Positions 33,053 to 42,283 of a DNA stretch of 64,000 nucleotides are shown in pieces (within the stretch, counting starts at the first letter, position 1; each line of letters starts with the position of its first letter). A program made the position numbers and the translations under genes. The stretch spans positions 113,819 through 177,818 of the forward strand of contig JAEWHE010000027.1 in the NCBI GenBank assembly GCA_023387965.1, written 5' to 3'. This DNA comes from Bacteroidota bacterium (GTDB taxonomy: Bacteria; Bacteroidota; Bacteroidia; Flavobacteriales; Flavobacteriaceae). The notes under the pieces were generated by a model that was not told the origin of the DNA, did not search any database, and saw nothing but the letters and a program-made list of their open reading frames with translations.

Positions 33053-34366
33053 GTGAAATTATTTGATTTTTCGCTGAAGGTAAACGGCTTTCCAATTGAT
33101 GGAGCCAAGGACGAATTTGGAAAAATTTTGCAAATTCCAGAAACTGGTTTTTTACAGCATTTGAAACAGAAAAAACAGGAAATTGTTGATTTTCATCTCA
33201 ATAACAACAGTTTTTACAGGAATTTGGTCGGAAATGGTGAAAAAATTTCTTGGCAAGATTTACCTGTTTTGACTAAAAAAGAGTTGCAAATTCCGCTTCA
33301 ACAAAGACTTTCGGAAGGATTTAATGTGAAAAATATTTTTCTCAATAAAACTTCTGGCTCGAGTGGTGATCCTTTTATTTTTGCCAAAGACAAGTATTGT
33401 CATGCCTTGACTTGGGCTTCAAACATCTACCGATTTGGCTGGTACGGGATTGATTTTAATTCTTCTTTTCAGGCTCGTTTTTACGGCATTCCGCTGGATT
33501 TTATCGGCAATAATAAAGAACGTTTCAAAGATTTTTTGAGTCATCGATACCGCTTTCCCATTTTTGATTTAAGCGATGAAATATTGGAAGGTTTTTTACA
33601 AAAATTTAAAACCAAAAAATTCGATTACCTCAACGGTTACACCAGTTCTATTGTGATGTTTGCCAAATATTTACGCCTGAAAAATATTGTTCTAAAAAAC
33701 ATTTGTCCCACTTTAAAAGTTTGCATCGTTACTTCCGAAATGCTTTTTGAAGACGATAAAATTTTGATGGAAAAACAATTTGGCATTCCGGTTGTTAACG
33801 AATATGGTGCTTCGGAACTCGATTTAATTGCCTTTGAAAACCCTGATGGAGATTGGCAAGTAAACGCAGAAACGCTTTTTGTGGAAATTTTAGACGAGCA
33901 AAATATTCCAGTGGAAAATGGCGTTGAAGGCAAAATTGTGATTACTTCGCTCTACAATAAAGCCCATCCGTTTATTCGATACGAAATTGGCGATCGCGGT
34001 ATTTTGGATAAAAAAAGTACCCCGAAAAAACCAATTTTGAAAAAATTATTGGGCAGAACCAACGATTTTGCATTGCTTCCGAGTGGGAAAAAATCGCCTG
34101 GATTGACGTTTTATTACATTACAAAATCCATTATTGAAGACGACGGAAATGTAAAAGAATTTATCATCAAACAAACTGCGATTGACCGATTTTTGGTGGA
34201 ATATGTGAGTGAAATTTCGCTTACGCAAAATCAAGAAATGCAAATTATAAAAGCAGTTGACACTTATTTAGAACCGGATTTAAAATTTCATTTTGTCAGA
34301 AAAGATGTGCTTTCGAGAACCAACAGAGGAAAATTAAAACAGTTTGAATCCTTATTAAAACCATAA
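33053..34366 (+). CDS. phenylacetate-CoA ligase/CapK-like adenylate-forming enzyme
   Basis: A 437-residue ANL-superfamily protein. The ATP loop KTSGSSGDP is near residues 101-109, the NEYGASELD motif near 247 and the hinge-region Asp in the EIGDRG segment near 310. It resembles CapK, found in capsule loci, more than catabolic PaaK. It begins at GTG 33053: the ATG three bases upstream reads into a stop. Neighbouring genes are glycan-related on its right side, so it could activate an acyl or amino-acid substituent. Substrate unknown. Confidence 0.8.
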   Translation: MKLFDFSLKVNGFPIDGAKDEFGKILQIPETGFLQHLKQKKQEIVDFHLNNNSFYRNLVGNGEKISWQDLPVLTKKELQIPLQQRLSEGFNVKNIFLNKTSGSSGDPFIFAKDKYCHALTWASNIYRFGWYGIDFNSSFQARFYGIPLDFIGNNKERFKDFLSHRYRFPIFDLSDEILEGFLQKFKTKKFDYLNGYTSSIVMFAKYLRLKNIVLKNICPTLKVCIVTSEMLFEDDKILMEKQFGIPVVNEYGASELDLIAFENPDGDWQVNAETLFVEILDEQNIPVENGVEGKIVITSLYNKAHPFIRYEIGDRGILDKKSTPKKPILKKLLGRTNDFALLPSGKKSPGLTFYYITKSIIEDDGNVKEFIIKQTAIDRFLVEYVSEISLTQNQEMQIIKAVDTYLEPDLKFHFVRKDVLSRTNRGKLKQFESLLKP

Positions 34367-34369
34367 TTT

Positions 34370-34528
34370 ATGCGCCAAAATGTTATGCTTACACAAGAAA
34401 CCATTTCTGAAAAAATTTATTTTATCAGAAATTAAAAAAATATTGAGTTGGTTTTTAGCTATTTAGACGAACTTACTGATAAAAACAAAAATGTAAAACC
34501 ACGAAATAAAATTGGATTTAGAAAGTGA
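34370..34528 (+). pseudogene. remnant of an ORF6N-domain gene
   Basis: Directly after the ligase gene, an ATG opens 21 codons (MRQNVMLTQETISEKIYFIRN) that stop at TAA, and the same frame then continues KNIELVFSYLDEL and ends PRNKIGFRK before TGA. The first part resembles the beginning of ORF6N (KilA-N-like phage/accessory) proteins (…KIYLIRGQKVML) and the second their usual end (…VFxYLDEL…PRxKIGF). The whole middle is missing, so this is probably an internally deleted pseudogene. Identification is from memory of the family. Confidence 0.5.
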
Positions 34529-34544
34529 TTACTTACTTAAAAAA

Positions 34545-35312
34545 CTATTCTTTCTCAATGTATTTTGCTTTCAAAAAAAAGTGTATGTACAAAAATACCA
34601 TCATACAAAAAACACTCTCTACTGCTGACAATTTGTGGAAACGCCTGTAAACATTATAGTTATGCTTTAGCAAACTAATTTTTGACGAAGAAACCGAACT
34701 TTCGCGTAGGCGATAACTTGCCAAAACTTCGGGAACGGGTTGCGCGGTTTTTATTTTTTTTAAAATGGTGAGCCACATCATCCAATCTTGTCTTTTTCTA
34801 AAGTGACTGATTGAAATTTTTCCAAAAAAATCTACGCTGTAAATTCCGGTTAAGTTTCCGATGTGATTGCGCCAAAAGAGTTGCCGGAAAGTCAATGTTT
34901 GCGGCGCTTTTACATTTTTATGTAAACTTTTTCCTTCTTCATTAATGCAATTGTAATAAGAAAATGTAAACGGCAAATTATTTATTTGCATAAAGTTAAT
35001 TTGCTTCGATAATTTTTCCGGAAACCATAAATCATCGGCATCGAGGAAGGCGATAAAGTTTCCTTGAGCTAAATCTACCGCTTTTTGACGGGCAATTCCT
35101 GCTCCAGAATTTTTTTCTAATTGAAAAAGTTTAACTCGAGAATCTGCTGAGAAACTGTTGATTATTGATATTGTTTCGTCCGTGGAAAAATCATCTATAA
35201 TAATCATTTCCCAGTTTTCATAGGTTTGTCTTTGAACCGACTGAATGGTTTCGGCAATAAATTTTGCAGAATTAAAAGCTGGAGTAACAATTGAAACCAA
35301 CGGCGTTTTCAT
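34545..35312 (-). CDS. glycosyltransferase family 2
   Basis: A 255-residue GT-A enzyme. VSIVTPAFNSAKFIAETIQSV (residues 6-26), IIIDDFSTDET and the DXD-type FLDADDLW (near 89-96) are typical. It transfers a sugar from a nucleotide donor in surface polysaccharide synthesis; donor and acceptor unknown. Its ATG is 2 nt after the stop of the phosphotransferase gene, so the genes are translationally linked. It is the last gene of the glycan operon on this side. Confidence 0.88.
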   Translation of the reverse strand: MKTPLVSIVTPAFNSAKFIAETIQSVQRQTYENWEMIIIDDFSTDETISIINSFSADSRVKLFQLEKNSGAGIARQKAVDLAQGNFIAFLDADDLWFPEKLSKQINFMQINNLPFTFSYYNCINEEGKSLHKNVKAPQTLTFRQLFWRNHIGNLTGIYSVDFFGKISISHFRKRQDWMMWLTILKKIKTAQPVPEVLASYRLRESSVSSSKISLLKHNYNVYRRFHKLSAVESVFCMMVFLYIHFFLKAKYIEKE

Positions 35313-35314
35313 GG

Positions 35315-36667
35315 TTAATATGCTTTTTCCTCGCCACGAAGTGCATTAAAAACGGTGAGAAAAACTATTTTGACATCTAACAATAGCGACCAATTTTCGA
35401 GGTAAAAAATATCAAATTTTACGCGGTAAATGATGTCTTTTTCAGTTTCTACTTCGCCACGGAAACCTTTGGTTTGTGCCAATCCGGTGATTCCCGGTTT
35501 GATGAAATGACGTACCATAAATTTATCTATTCGACGGGCATACATTTCGGTGTGGCTTACCATGTGAGGTCTTGGTCCTACAACCGACATGTCCCCTAAC
35601 AGCACATTAAAAAATTGCGGCAATTCGTCTATACTCGTTTTTCTGATGAATTTTCCTATTTTGGTAATTCTGGGATCGTTTTTTGAAACTTGATGGAGAT
35701 CTGCAATTTTGTTCAAATGCATGGATCTGAATTTGTAGCAGTAAAATTCTTGGTAATTGAGCCCGTTTCTCTTTTGCTTAAAAAAAACAGGACCACGAGA
35801 TTCACATTTAATCAACACGGCCATTATTGGCGTAAGCCAAGACAAAACTCCCACAATGATGATGAGGGAAAAAACGATGTCAAACGCACGTTTTATGACC
35901 ATATTGGCTGTTTCGTCCAAGGGAATATTTCGCAGGGAAATAATAGGAATATAATCGTAATAATCAAAAGTGTAATTCCGAGCCATGATTTCTTTGTCGT
36001 CCGGAATAAATTTCAAAATCTTGAGATTATTGTCGGTAAAATCTACAAAATTAGTTACTTCGGTATTAGAAACATTGGAAAGTGAACAATAGATTTCATC
36101 GATTTTATTATCGCGAACAAAGTCAAAACATTCTTCAATTTGCTCTTTTTTATTTTTTGAAAGCGAAAATGTATGTTCCAGTTTATAACCATAATCTGGA
36201 TTTTCGTTGAAAAAATCTCGGAGTTGATCCACTCTTTTGCCATGACCTACAATAACAACCTTTCTAAAATTTCCACCAAAAATAACCCTGAATCTTCTCA
36301 AGGCAAAATAGACGAAAAATTTTGCTAAAGCGATGATTATTAATGAAAAAGTTACAAACTGGATCATTAATGAAGGTTCGGAAAATTTGAGGAAAAATCC
36401 GATAAAGGCAAAATTGACGAGCAGAAAAAACAAATATTGCTTGATGATTAAGCCTAAAATATCAATGATTTTTGTGTAACGATAAACTTCGTAAAAACCG
36501 ATATTCCAGGAAATAACCAGCCAAGAAATGGAAATAAAAACGTGGTAAGTGAAAAAATTAAGCGATTCGGGCAATAGGAAATACGCCAAGATGTTGATGA
36601 TGATCAAATCTAAGGTGTAAGAAAATGGCCTGATGTAGCCCGAATATCGTCCGGTTTTTTTTCGCAC
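35315..36667 (-). CDS. polyprenyl glycosylphosphotransferase (priming enzyme)
   Basis: A 450-residue WbaP/WcaJ-like enzyme that starts the repeating unit by moving a sugar-1-phosphate to undecaprenyl phosphate. Four N-terminal membrane helices, a middle cytosolic NAD-fold domain (VVIVGHGKRVDQL), another helix, then the catalytic core: KRAFDIVFSL, GPVFFKQKRNG, YKFRSM, SIDELPQFFNVLLGDMSVVGPRP. Start is GTG at 36667, directly after the uxs stop. Together with UXS and the transferases it forms the core of a Wzy-type pathway. Confidence 0.92.
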   Translation of the reverse strand: MRKKTGRYSGYIRPFSYTLDLIIINILAYFLLPESLNFFTYHVFISISWLVISWNIGFYEVYRYTKIIDILGLIIKQYLFFLLVNFAFIGFFLKFSEPSLMIQFVTFSLIIIALAKFFVYFALRRFRVIFGGNFRKVVIVGHGKRVDQLRDFFNENPDYGYKLEHTFSLSKNKKEQIEECFDFVRDNKIDEIYCSLSNVSNTEVTNFVDFTDNNLKILKFIPDDKEIMARNYTFDYYDYIPIISLRNIPLDETANMVIKRAFDIVFSLIIIVGVLSWLTPIMAVLIKCESRGPVFFKQKRNGLNYQEFYCYKFRSMHLNKIADLHQVSKNDPRITKIGKFIRKTSIDELPQFFNVLLGDMSVVGPRPHMVSHTEMYARRIDKFMVRHFIKPGITGLAQTKGFRGEVETEKDIIYRVKFDIFYLENWSLLLDVKIVFLTVFNALRGEEKAY

Positions 36668-37651
36668 TTAAAAAATAAATTTTGAAAAATCTTTGTGTTC
36701 TTCCTTCAGCAATTCTTCGGACGACAATGATTTAAAATATTCGTATGTAACTTTCATTCCTTCGCTACGAGAAACTTTTGGTTCCCAACCGAGAATTTCT
36801 TTCGCTTTAGAAATATCTGGTTGGCGTTGTAACGGATCATTCACCGGTAGCGGATGATAAACCACTTTTTGATTGGTTCCGGTTAATTTAATAATTTCTT
36901 CGGCAAAATCCGAAATGGTGATTTCGTCCGGGTTTCCGATATTAACCGGCAAAACATAATCCGACTGTAAAAGCCTGAAAATTCCTTCAACCTGATCATC
37001 AACATAACAGAAGGACCGCGTTTGAGAACCGTCGCCAAAGATAGTTAAATCTTCGCCACGCAAAGCTTGCCCGATGAAAGCCGGAATTACACGACCGTCA
37101 TTGAGTCTCATTCTTGGTCCATAAGTATTGAAAATTCTTACGATTCTTGTTTCTACACCGTGAAAAGTATGATATGCCATGGTGATGGATTCTTGGAAAC
37201 GTTTGGCTTCGTCATAAACACCTCTTGGACCAATAGTATTCACGTTTCCGTAATATTCCTCGGTTTGTGGATGTACCAATGGATCGCCATAAACTTCTGA
37301 CGTTGAAGCAATTAAAATTCTTGCTTTTTTAACGCGAGCCAATCCTAACAAATTATGTGTTCCTAACGAACCAACTTTTAAGGTTTGGATTGGGATTTTT
37401 AGATAATCGATAGGACTTGCTGGTGATGCAAAGTGCAAAATATAGTCAAGTTTGCCCGGAATATGGACAAATTTTGTAATGTCGTGGTGGTAAAATTCGA
37501 AATTTTCGAGTTTGAAAAGGTGTTCGATATTTTTTAAATCGCCGGTAATGAGATTGTCCATGCCAATCACATGATAACCTTCTGCGATAAAACGGTCGCA
37601 AAGGTGTGAACCAAGAAATCCGGCAGCTCCGGTGATGAGTATTTTTTTCAT
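36668..37651 (-). CDS. UDP-glucuronate decarboxylase (UDP-xylose synthase)
   Basis: A 327-residue extended SDR enzyme. The start is the ATG at 37651, because the Rossmann motif GAAGFLGSHL follows at once; upstream residues are not family-like. Next are FASPASPIDYLKIP and GVYDEAKRFQE (Tyr/Lys catalytic pair), then TYGPRMRLNDGRVIPAF. These features are those of bacterial UXS, which turns UDP-glucuronate into UDP-xylose. It is directly linked to the priming phosphotransferase gene and implies xylose in the glycan, which is inference. Confidence 0.9.
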   Translation of the reverse strand: MKKILITGAAGFLGSHLCDRFIAEGYHVIGMDNLITGDLKNIEHLFKLENFEFYHHDITKFVHIPGKLDYILHFASPASPIDYLKIPIQTLKVGSLGTHNLLGLARVKKARILIASTSEVYGDPLVHPQTEEYYGNVNTIGPRGVYDEAKRFQESITMAYHTFHGVETRIVRIFNTYGPRMRLNDGRVIPAFIGQALRGEDLTIFGDGSQTRSFCYVDDQVEGIFRLLQSDYVLPVNIGNPDEITISDFAEEIIKLTGTNQKVVYHPLPVNDPLQRQPDISKAKEILGWEPKVSRSEGMKVTYEYFKSLSSEELLKEEHKDFSKFIF

Positions 37652-37917
37652 AGCATGAACATAGTGTATATTGAAAACCATATGTCTCAGAGTTCAAAAA
37701 TAATGTTCTACTATCAAATGTAAAAGTATTGTTTAAACTATTTTTAATAATGTTTTATAGCCAAAGAATTCCCTAAATCGATTACAAAAGATTTATTAAT
37801 AGTTGTATTTGCGAACTGAGCTAATTATTCCGATTAAATGCGTTAATTTATCATCAACTTAATCATACCTGAAATATGATATTTCCTCGTTTCAAAAATC
37901 TTTATTAGACATTTTTG

Positions 37918-38070
37918 CCCTATCCTAAAATAACTATGGAGGCTACTGAATAAATCCTGCAATAATTCTACAAATGTAATTTTAATCCTACACCCGCTAT
38001 ACAGTTGATTTAATATTGATACTCTTTTTTCTTTTTTTTTTGAGTTTGATTTTGGGCAAGGATTGGAGAT
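37918..38070. repeat. degenerate direct repeat A (insertion-sequence end)
   Basis: Starts CCCTATCCTAAAATAACTAT, contains AATAAATCCTGCAATAATTC and TATACAGTTGATTTAATATT, and ends GGATTGGAGAT. Shares these blocks, in order, with the repeat at 38173. The sequence is AT-rich and has no intact reading frame. Confidence 0.6.
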
Positions 38071-38099
38071 AAGTGTTAGCGGGAGTACCACAACCTACC

Positions 38100-38143
38100 C
38101 TTATCCATACTTTATCCATACTTTATCCATACTTTATCTATAT
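38100..38143. repeat. 11-bp tandem repeat
   Basis: TTTATCCATAC is repeated three to four times in succession (the first unit lacks one T, the last one decays). The 11-bp period is about one helical turn. Confidence 0.75.
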
Positions 38144-38172
38144 ACCATCTATACACACTGTCCTCTTTTTGT

Positions 38173-38330
38173 CCCGTCCTAAAATAACTATACAGGTTAA
38201 TGAATAAATCCTGCTATAATTATACAAGTATAATTTTTAATACTAAATCCTCTATACAGTTGATTTAAATGTCGATACGCTTTCCTCCAATTGTTTTTTG
38301 TGAGGTTGATTGTAAGCACGGATTGGAAAT
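38173..38330. repeat. degenerate direct repeat B (insertion-sequence end)
   Basis: Begins CCCGTCCTAAAATAACTATA and ends GGATTGGAAAT; about 155 bp, matches repeat A over its whole length with many point differences and small gaps. Confidence 0.6.
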
Positions 38331-38478
38331 CTGAACTATCGGAATTTGGAAATCTTAGTCGAAATTTTTTTGATTTACGGCAAATGTTAACGATTTTAAC
38401 AAAGTGGGCTTAAACATAAAGTATCCATAAGGAAGCTATGGCTTTAAGTAGGATAAGGTTTGGGAATGAAATGAGAAT

Positions 38479-38951
38479 GTCCCATCCTAAAATATCTATA
38501 CAGGGTAATAAATAAATCCTGCGATAATTACACAAATATAATTTTTAATCCTAAACCCTTTCCAGAGTATTTTCTTTTCGCCATAAGAATCTTATCTCAT
38601 ATTTGGGATGTCCTATTTCATTTTGAAATCCGCTTTGCTGTTTCTCGGCTATATTTGTCAGGGTGTTGATCTTCTTTGACTTTCTCTGAACTTCTTCCAA
38701 AAGCCTTCCTTAAGGCTTACGTGTCCTATGCTTGCAAGAGAGGAATCCCGAAGTAAGCATTCAACCGCATTAGGTGCTTTTGCCCAAATCGTTACTACGA
38801 ACGGCTTCTTTGCGAGGAAGACCTGCTTCGATTTCTTTGACAACTTTTAAAATTAGCCGCTTTTCATAACGGCTCGATTAGTGTTCTCGAACTGCGTGAA
38901 ATACTATTTTTTTGTTGACAATCTTAAATTGTATATGGCTGTTTTAGGACA
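38479..38951 (-). mobile_element. decayed insertion-sequence remnant with transposase fragment
   Basis: The left end GTCCCATCCTAAAATATCTA matches repeats A and B over about 80 bp (38479-38562). The right end, read on the minus strand, TGTCCTAAAACAGCCATATA, resembles this left end in inverted orientation, like terminal inverted repeats. Inside, the minus strand at about 38770-38862 reads RYEKRLILKVVKEIEAGLPR and on to DLGKST, a typical transposase N-terminal helix-turn-helix, before frame breaks. The transposase has lost most of its length. Confidence 0.5.
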
Positions 38952-39193
38952 AGACTCATCGCATCAAACAGTCTTTAAACAACAAATAGACCTAAAGCTA
39001 CATAATCTTATTTTCTTTACAAGTAAAAGAAATTTAAAATCATAGTAATGAGATTGACTACTCCAATCAAATAATAATGTTCAATGTATTTTTTCTATCA
39101 TGAGGTTGATAATTAAACATATATTTTGAAACTTTTAACGAGTTATTATCAAAGAACTTTAGATTGGAAATTCTATGATTAAATGTATTCAAT

Positions 39194-40288
39194 TCATTTC
39201 TTATTTAATCTACTTTTTACCGTGTGATAAAAATGCTGAATGGATTTATCGAAATTTTCTTCCGAAAACCTTAATGCATTTGACCGAATATTAAGGCTGT
39301 CAAAATTTATTGTTTCGGAAACAGAAATTGCCTCTAATATACTTTGAATACTTTGTTCTTTATATAGTATGCCTGTTATTCTATCTTGAACAGTTTCCAA
39401 AACACCACCTTTACCGTATGCAATAACAGGAGTTCCACAGGCTTGCGCTTCAATAGGAGCAATTCCAAAATCTTCAACTCCACAATGAATAAATGCTTTG
39501 GCTGATTCGATATATTGTCTAACTTCATCAGATTGTAAAAAGCCTGTGAAAACAATATTTTTATTAGCCATGGATTGTAACTTTACCATTTCGGCTCCGT
39601 CACCAATAATGTATAATTTTTTACCACACTTATTGAATGCTTGTACAACTAAATCAAAACGTTTATAAGCTACGAGTCGACCAACAGCTACGTAATAATC
39701 TTTTTTGTTCTCAGAAATAGAAAAATTTTTTAAATCTACTGGAGGGTAAATTACTTGGGAATTTCTGTTGTATTTTTCTTTTATCCAATTTTGAACGAAT
39801 TTGGAATTGGCAATGATAACGTCTGGTTTTTGAGCCTGAGCGACATCTATTTTTCGAAGCAATTTTATAAGAGGGAAAAGCGGATATCTTAAAATTCCAA
39901 AATATAAATTTGTTTCATCCCAAATGTATTTAAAATTTCTTGCCTGAAAATAGCAAATATGAATTTGATCCCTGCTCGATTTTTTCAAACCTTTTGCCAC
40001 TGCGTGAGATGAGGATATAATTAATCCAGCGTCTTTAGAAATTTTAATTTTTGATATAAAATAATGAAATGTAAAAAATAAAACCCTAAATCTCTTTCCA
40101 CATATTTTCAAAGGAGTCTGAAAGATAGAAATTTTTTTATTGGGGAAAATTTTATTCAAATCTTTATGCTCCATCACATTTGTTAATGTGTAAACTTCTG
40201 TGAACGAAAAATTTCTTTCTAAAGATGCAATAACTCTTTCTGCACCACCAAATTTATCTAACCAATCTACTATTAAAATTTTTTTCAT
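39194..40288 (-). CDS. glycosyltransferase family 4
   Basis: A 364-residue GT-B enzyme. The N-terminal motif GGAERV (residues 14-19), the VAVGRLVAYKRFDLVVQAF donor-domain start near 202, and the EAQACGTPVIAYGKGG motif with the conserved Glu pair (FGIAPIEAQ) are typical of GT4. It likely adds a hexose or similar sugar to the lipid-linked unit. Its start lies inside the end of the O-antigen-polymerase-like gene by 35 bp, showing translational coupling. Base composition of this block is lower in G+C than the housekeeping genes. Confidence 0.88.
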   Translation of the reverse strand: MKKILIVDWLDKFGGAERVIASLERNFSFTEVYTLTNVMEHKDLNKIFPNKKISIFQTPLKICGKRFRVLFFTFHYFISKIKISKDAGLIISSSHAVAKGLKKSSRDQIHICYFQARNFKYIWDETNLYFGILRYPLFPLIKLLRKIDVAQAQKPDVIIANSKFVQNWIKEKYNRNSQVIYPPVDLKNFSISENKKDYYVAVGRLVAYKRFDLVVQAFNKCGKKLYIIGDGAEMVKLQSMANKNIVFTGFLQSDEVRQYIESAKAFIHCGVEDFGIAPIEAQACGTPVIAYGKGGVLETVQDRITGILYKEQSIQSILEAISVSETINFDSLNIRSNALRFSEENFDKSIQHFYHTVKSRLNKK

Positions 40289-41492
40289 TTGATTTATTCA
40301 ACTTTTTCTTAGAGTAGTCAAATGCAATAGTGAAAATTATTGCAAAAATATAACATCCAAATTGTCGTTGTAACACATTTTCTAAAATAAAAAACAAAAA
40401 CATTGACATTACAATTCCGAAACTAGAAAAGTTTTTTATGGTTTTCCAAAGACTTAATCCAAAAAATATTATCAGCAAAATTAATCCAATGACACCTCCT
40501 ATTAAATAAAATTCTATAAAAGAATTGTGCGAATTGTACCCTCTTTCTTGAAAAAAGCTTCTTTTTTGAAAATCATCTGGAATCATTCGACCGTAACAAT
40601 CGTGAAGGTACGTTTTTATTTCACCGTAACTCTTTTTTCCCGTGAAAACATTAAAATTTTCGTTTGTCATTTGTTTGGCACAATTCCATATTATAAATCT
40701 TGGTTCGGCTTTTTTAAATTTTTGAAGTGTTGCTTCATAATTTTTAGACACATTGAATCTTTCTTTTAGATTAGTATTCAACGTAAATATTCCTGTCAAC
40801 AAAACCAGTATAGCAGTCCCTATACCCAACTTGGTTATTAACTTAATTTTTGAGTATCCTGCAAAATAAATTATGGTTAAAAATATGATCGTGATTATGG
40901 ACAATCGTGCAGAAATAAAAAAGACGGTGGCGAGGAAAACTAAAATTAAAATCGTTGCTATCTTTTTAAATTTTGTTGTTAGGAAGTTTGTCAAAATTAA
41001 TATTGAGACAACTATCACAAAACCAAAGTAAGGTCGTTCAAACACCATTAATTTGTTCACCTCTGTACCGTTAGCCAGCGGCAATCTATTGTACTCAATA
41101 AAATATGAAAGTATTCTATATGCAGAGAATAATGTCGCAATTAAAGTCATAATCAGAAACGCGATTATTAATTTTAACTTGTCTGTCATCAAGGAAAATA
41201 GAAAAAGTAATACAGACACATTTAGATAACGAATAAATATCTTAACGTCGCCTGAGATGGTCTGGTAAAAAATGCTTTTAAGGGCTAGATATAAAAAAAG
41301 TACAAGTAAGGGGATATAAATTTTTGGAAACTGAAAGGAATGTTTTTTAAATATTAAAAAAATCGCTAACAAAAGAACAACAGATAAAATAATATTAGGC
41401 AACGCAACGGACAACGGTATTGACAATACTAGTATTATAATTGAGAAATCATAATAGTCCGTTAGGTTTCTTTTTCGAAAATTTTGAATCAT
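40254..41492 (-). CDS. O-antigen ligase/polymerase-like membrane protein (first of two)
   Basis: A 412-residue protein with about 11-12 membrane helices and one larger loop near residues 280-330 that contains the Wzy_C-type signature (FFQERGYNSHNSFIEFYLIGGVIGL). That motif with its conserved His is shared by Wzy polymerases and WaaL ligases, so either activity is possible. It overlaps the GT4 gene by 35 bp and the upstream GT2 gene by 4 bp (ATGA). Confidence 0.78.
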   Translation of the reverse strand: MIQNFRKRNLTDYYDFSIIILVLSIPLSVALPNIILSVVLLLAIFLIFKKHSFQFPKIYIPLLVLFLYLALKSIFYQTISGDVKIFIRYLNVSVLLFLFSLMTDKLKLIIAFLIMTLIATLFSAYRILSYFIEYNRLPLANGTEVNKLMVFERPYFGFVIVVSILILTNFLTTKFKKIATILILVFLATVFFISARLSIITIIFLTIIYFAGYSKIKLITKLGIGTAILVLLTGIFTLNTNLKERFNVSKNYEATLQKFKKAEPRFIIWNCAKQMTNENFNVFTGKKSYGEIKTYLHDCYGRMIPDDFQKRSFFQERGYNSHNSFIEFYLIGGVIGLILLIIFFGLSLWKTIKNFSSFGIVMSMFLFFILENVLQRQFGCYIFAIIFTIAFDYSKKKLNKSNEKNFNSRLVR

Positions 41493-42283
41493 TTAAAAAA
41501 CATTTTTTTAATTGAAAAAATTACTTTGTATGGAACAATGTAAATGATGGCGTTTTTAGCCAAACCGTACATTGGAAAATATCCAAACTTGAAGTTTTCA
41601 ATTATAATTTTAAATCTGTTTTGTAATTGTAGTCTTCTCTTTGTGTAAGAAATTCCGTTGTTGTTGATCTCAATTCTTACTAAAACTTCGGACAAGTTTG
41701 CTACCTTAAATTTTTTCACAAACTTAAAAAAATAGGCATAATCTTCTGCCGCCTTATATTTTGTTGGATAAAACCCAATTTCTTTTACAGCGTGAACGGT
41801 GAACATAACGGCAGGATGTACAAACATTGAATTTATGTACATGTAATTTGCAATATCTTTATGTTTCGTAGGATGTTTAATCACATAAAGTACATTGCCG
41901 TGTTCATCACATGCATACACGCTTGAACCTAATAACTGAATATCTGGATTATTGTCTAAAAATGAAGCTTGAATGCTAAAGCGATTTTTCTCACATAAAT
42001 CACCACAATCTAATCTTGCAAAATAATCGTAATTATTTTCCAATCCATATTCTATACCGGTATTTAACGCAATTTCTATACCTTTATTCGTGTCGAAATA
42101 ATTATAAATAATTTTACCTTTCGCTCGGAAATTATTATTGATATCCAACTCGGTAAATTTTTTGGAACTCCCGTCATCTATAATAATTATATCCAATGTT
42201 TCGGTTAATCCAATTGAACTTATCGATTTGAGTAAACCGTCAGGATTATTGTAATGTGGTATTATGAGCAGAATTTTTTTCAT
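41489..42283 (-). CDS. glycosyltransferase family 2
   Basis: A 264-residue GT-A enzyme: LLIIPHYNNPDGLLKSISSI at residues 4-23, IIIDDGSS, the FARLDCGDLC motif near residue 87 in the DXD position. It is similar in build to rhamnosyl/galactosyl transferases of capsule loci. It overlaps the upstream polymerase-like gene by 38 bp and the following one by 4 bp. Donor and acceptor unknown. Confidence 0.85.
   Translation of the reverse strand: MKKILLIIPHYNNPDGLLKSISSIGLTETLDIIIIDDGSSKKFTELDINNNFRAKGKIIYNYFDTNKGIEIALNTGIEYGLENNYDYFARLDCGDLCEKNRFSIQASFLDNNPDIQLLGSSVYACDEHGNVLYVIKHPTKHKDIANYMYINSMFVHPAVMFTVHAVKEIGFYPTKYKAAEDYAYFFKFVKKFKVANLSEVLVRIEINNNGISYTKRRLQLQNRFKIIIENFKFGYFPMYGLAKNAIIYIVPYKVIFSIKKMFFK

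Noticed and set aside
37843..38091. 82-codon minus-strand frame in the gap
   Set aside because: It spans repeat A, has no family pattern and its homologous frame is not kept in repeat B.
38658..38843. A 61-codon minus-strand frame in the IS remnant as a gene
   Set aside because: The transposase-like peptide is in a different frame; this frame has no family resemblance and arises from decayed DNA.
37652..39193. An additional glycan gene in the 1.5-kb gap
   Set aside because: All frames are short and broken; the content is repeats and an IS remnant.
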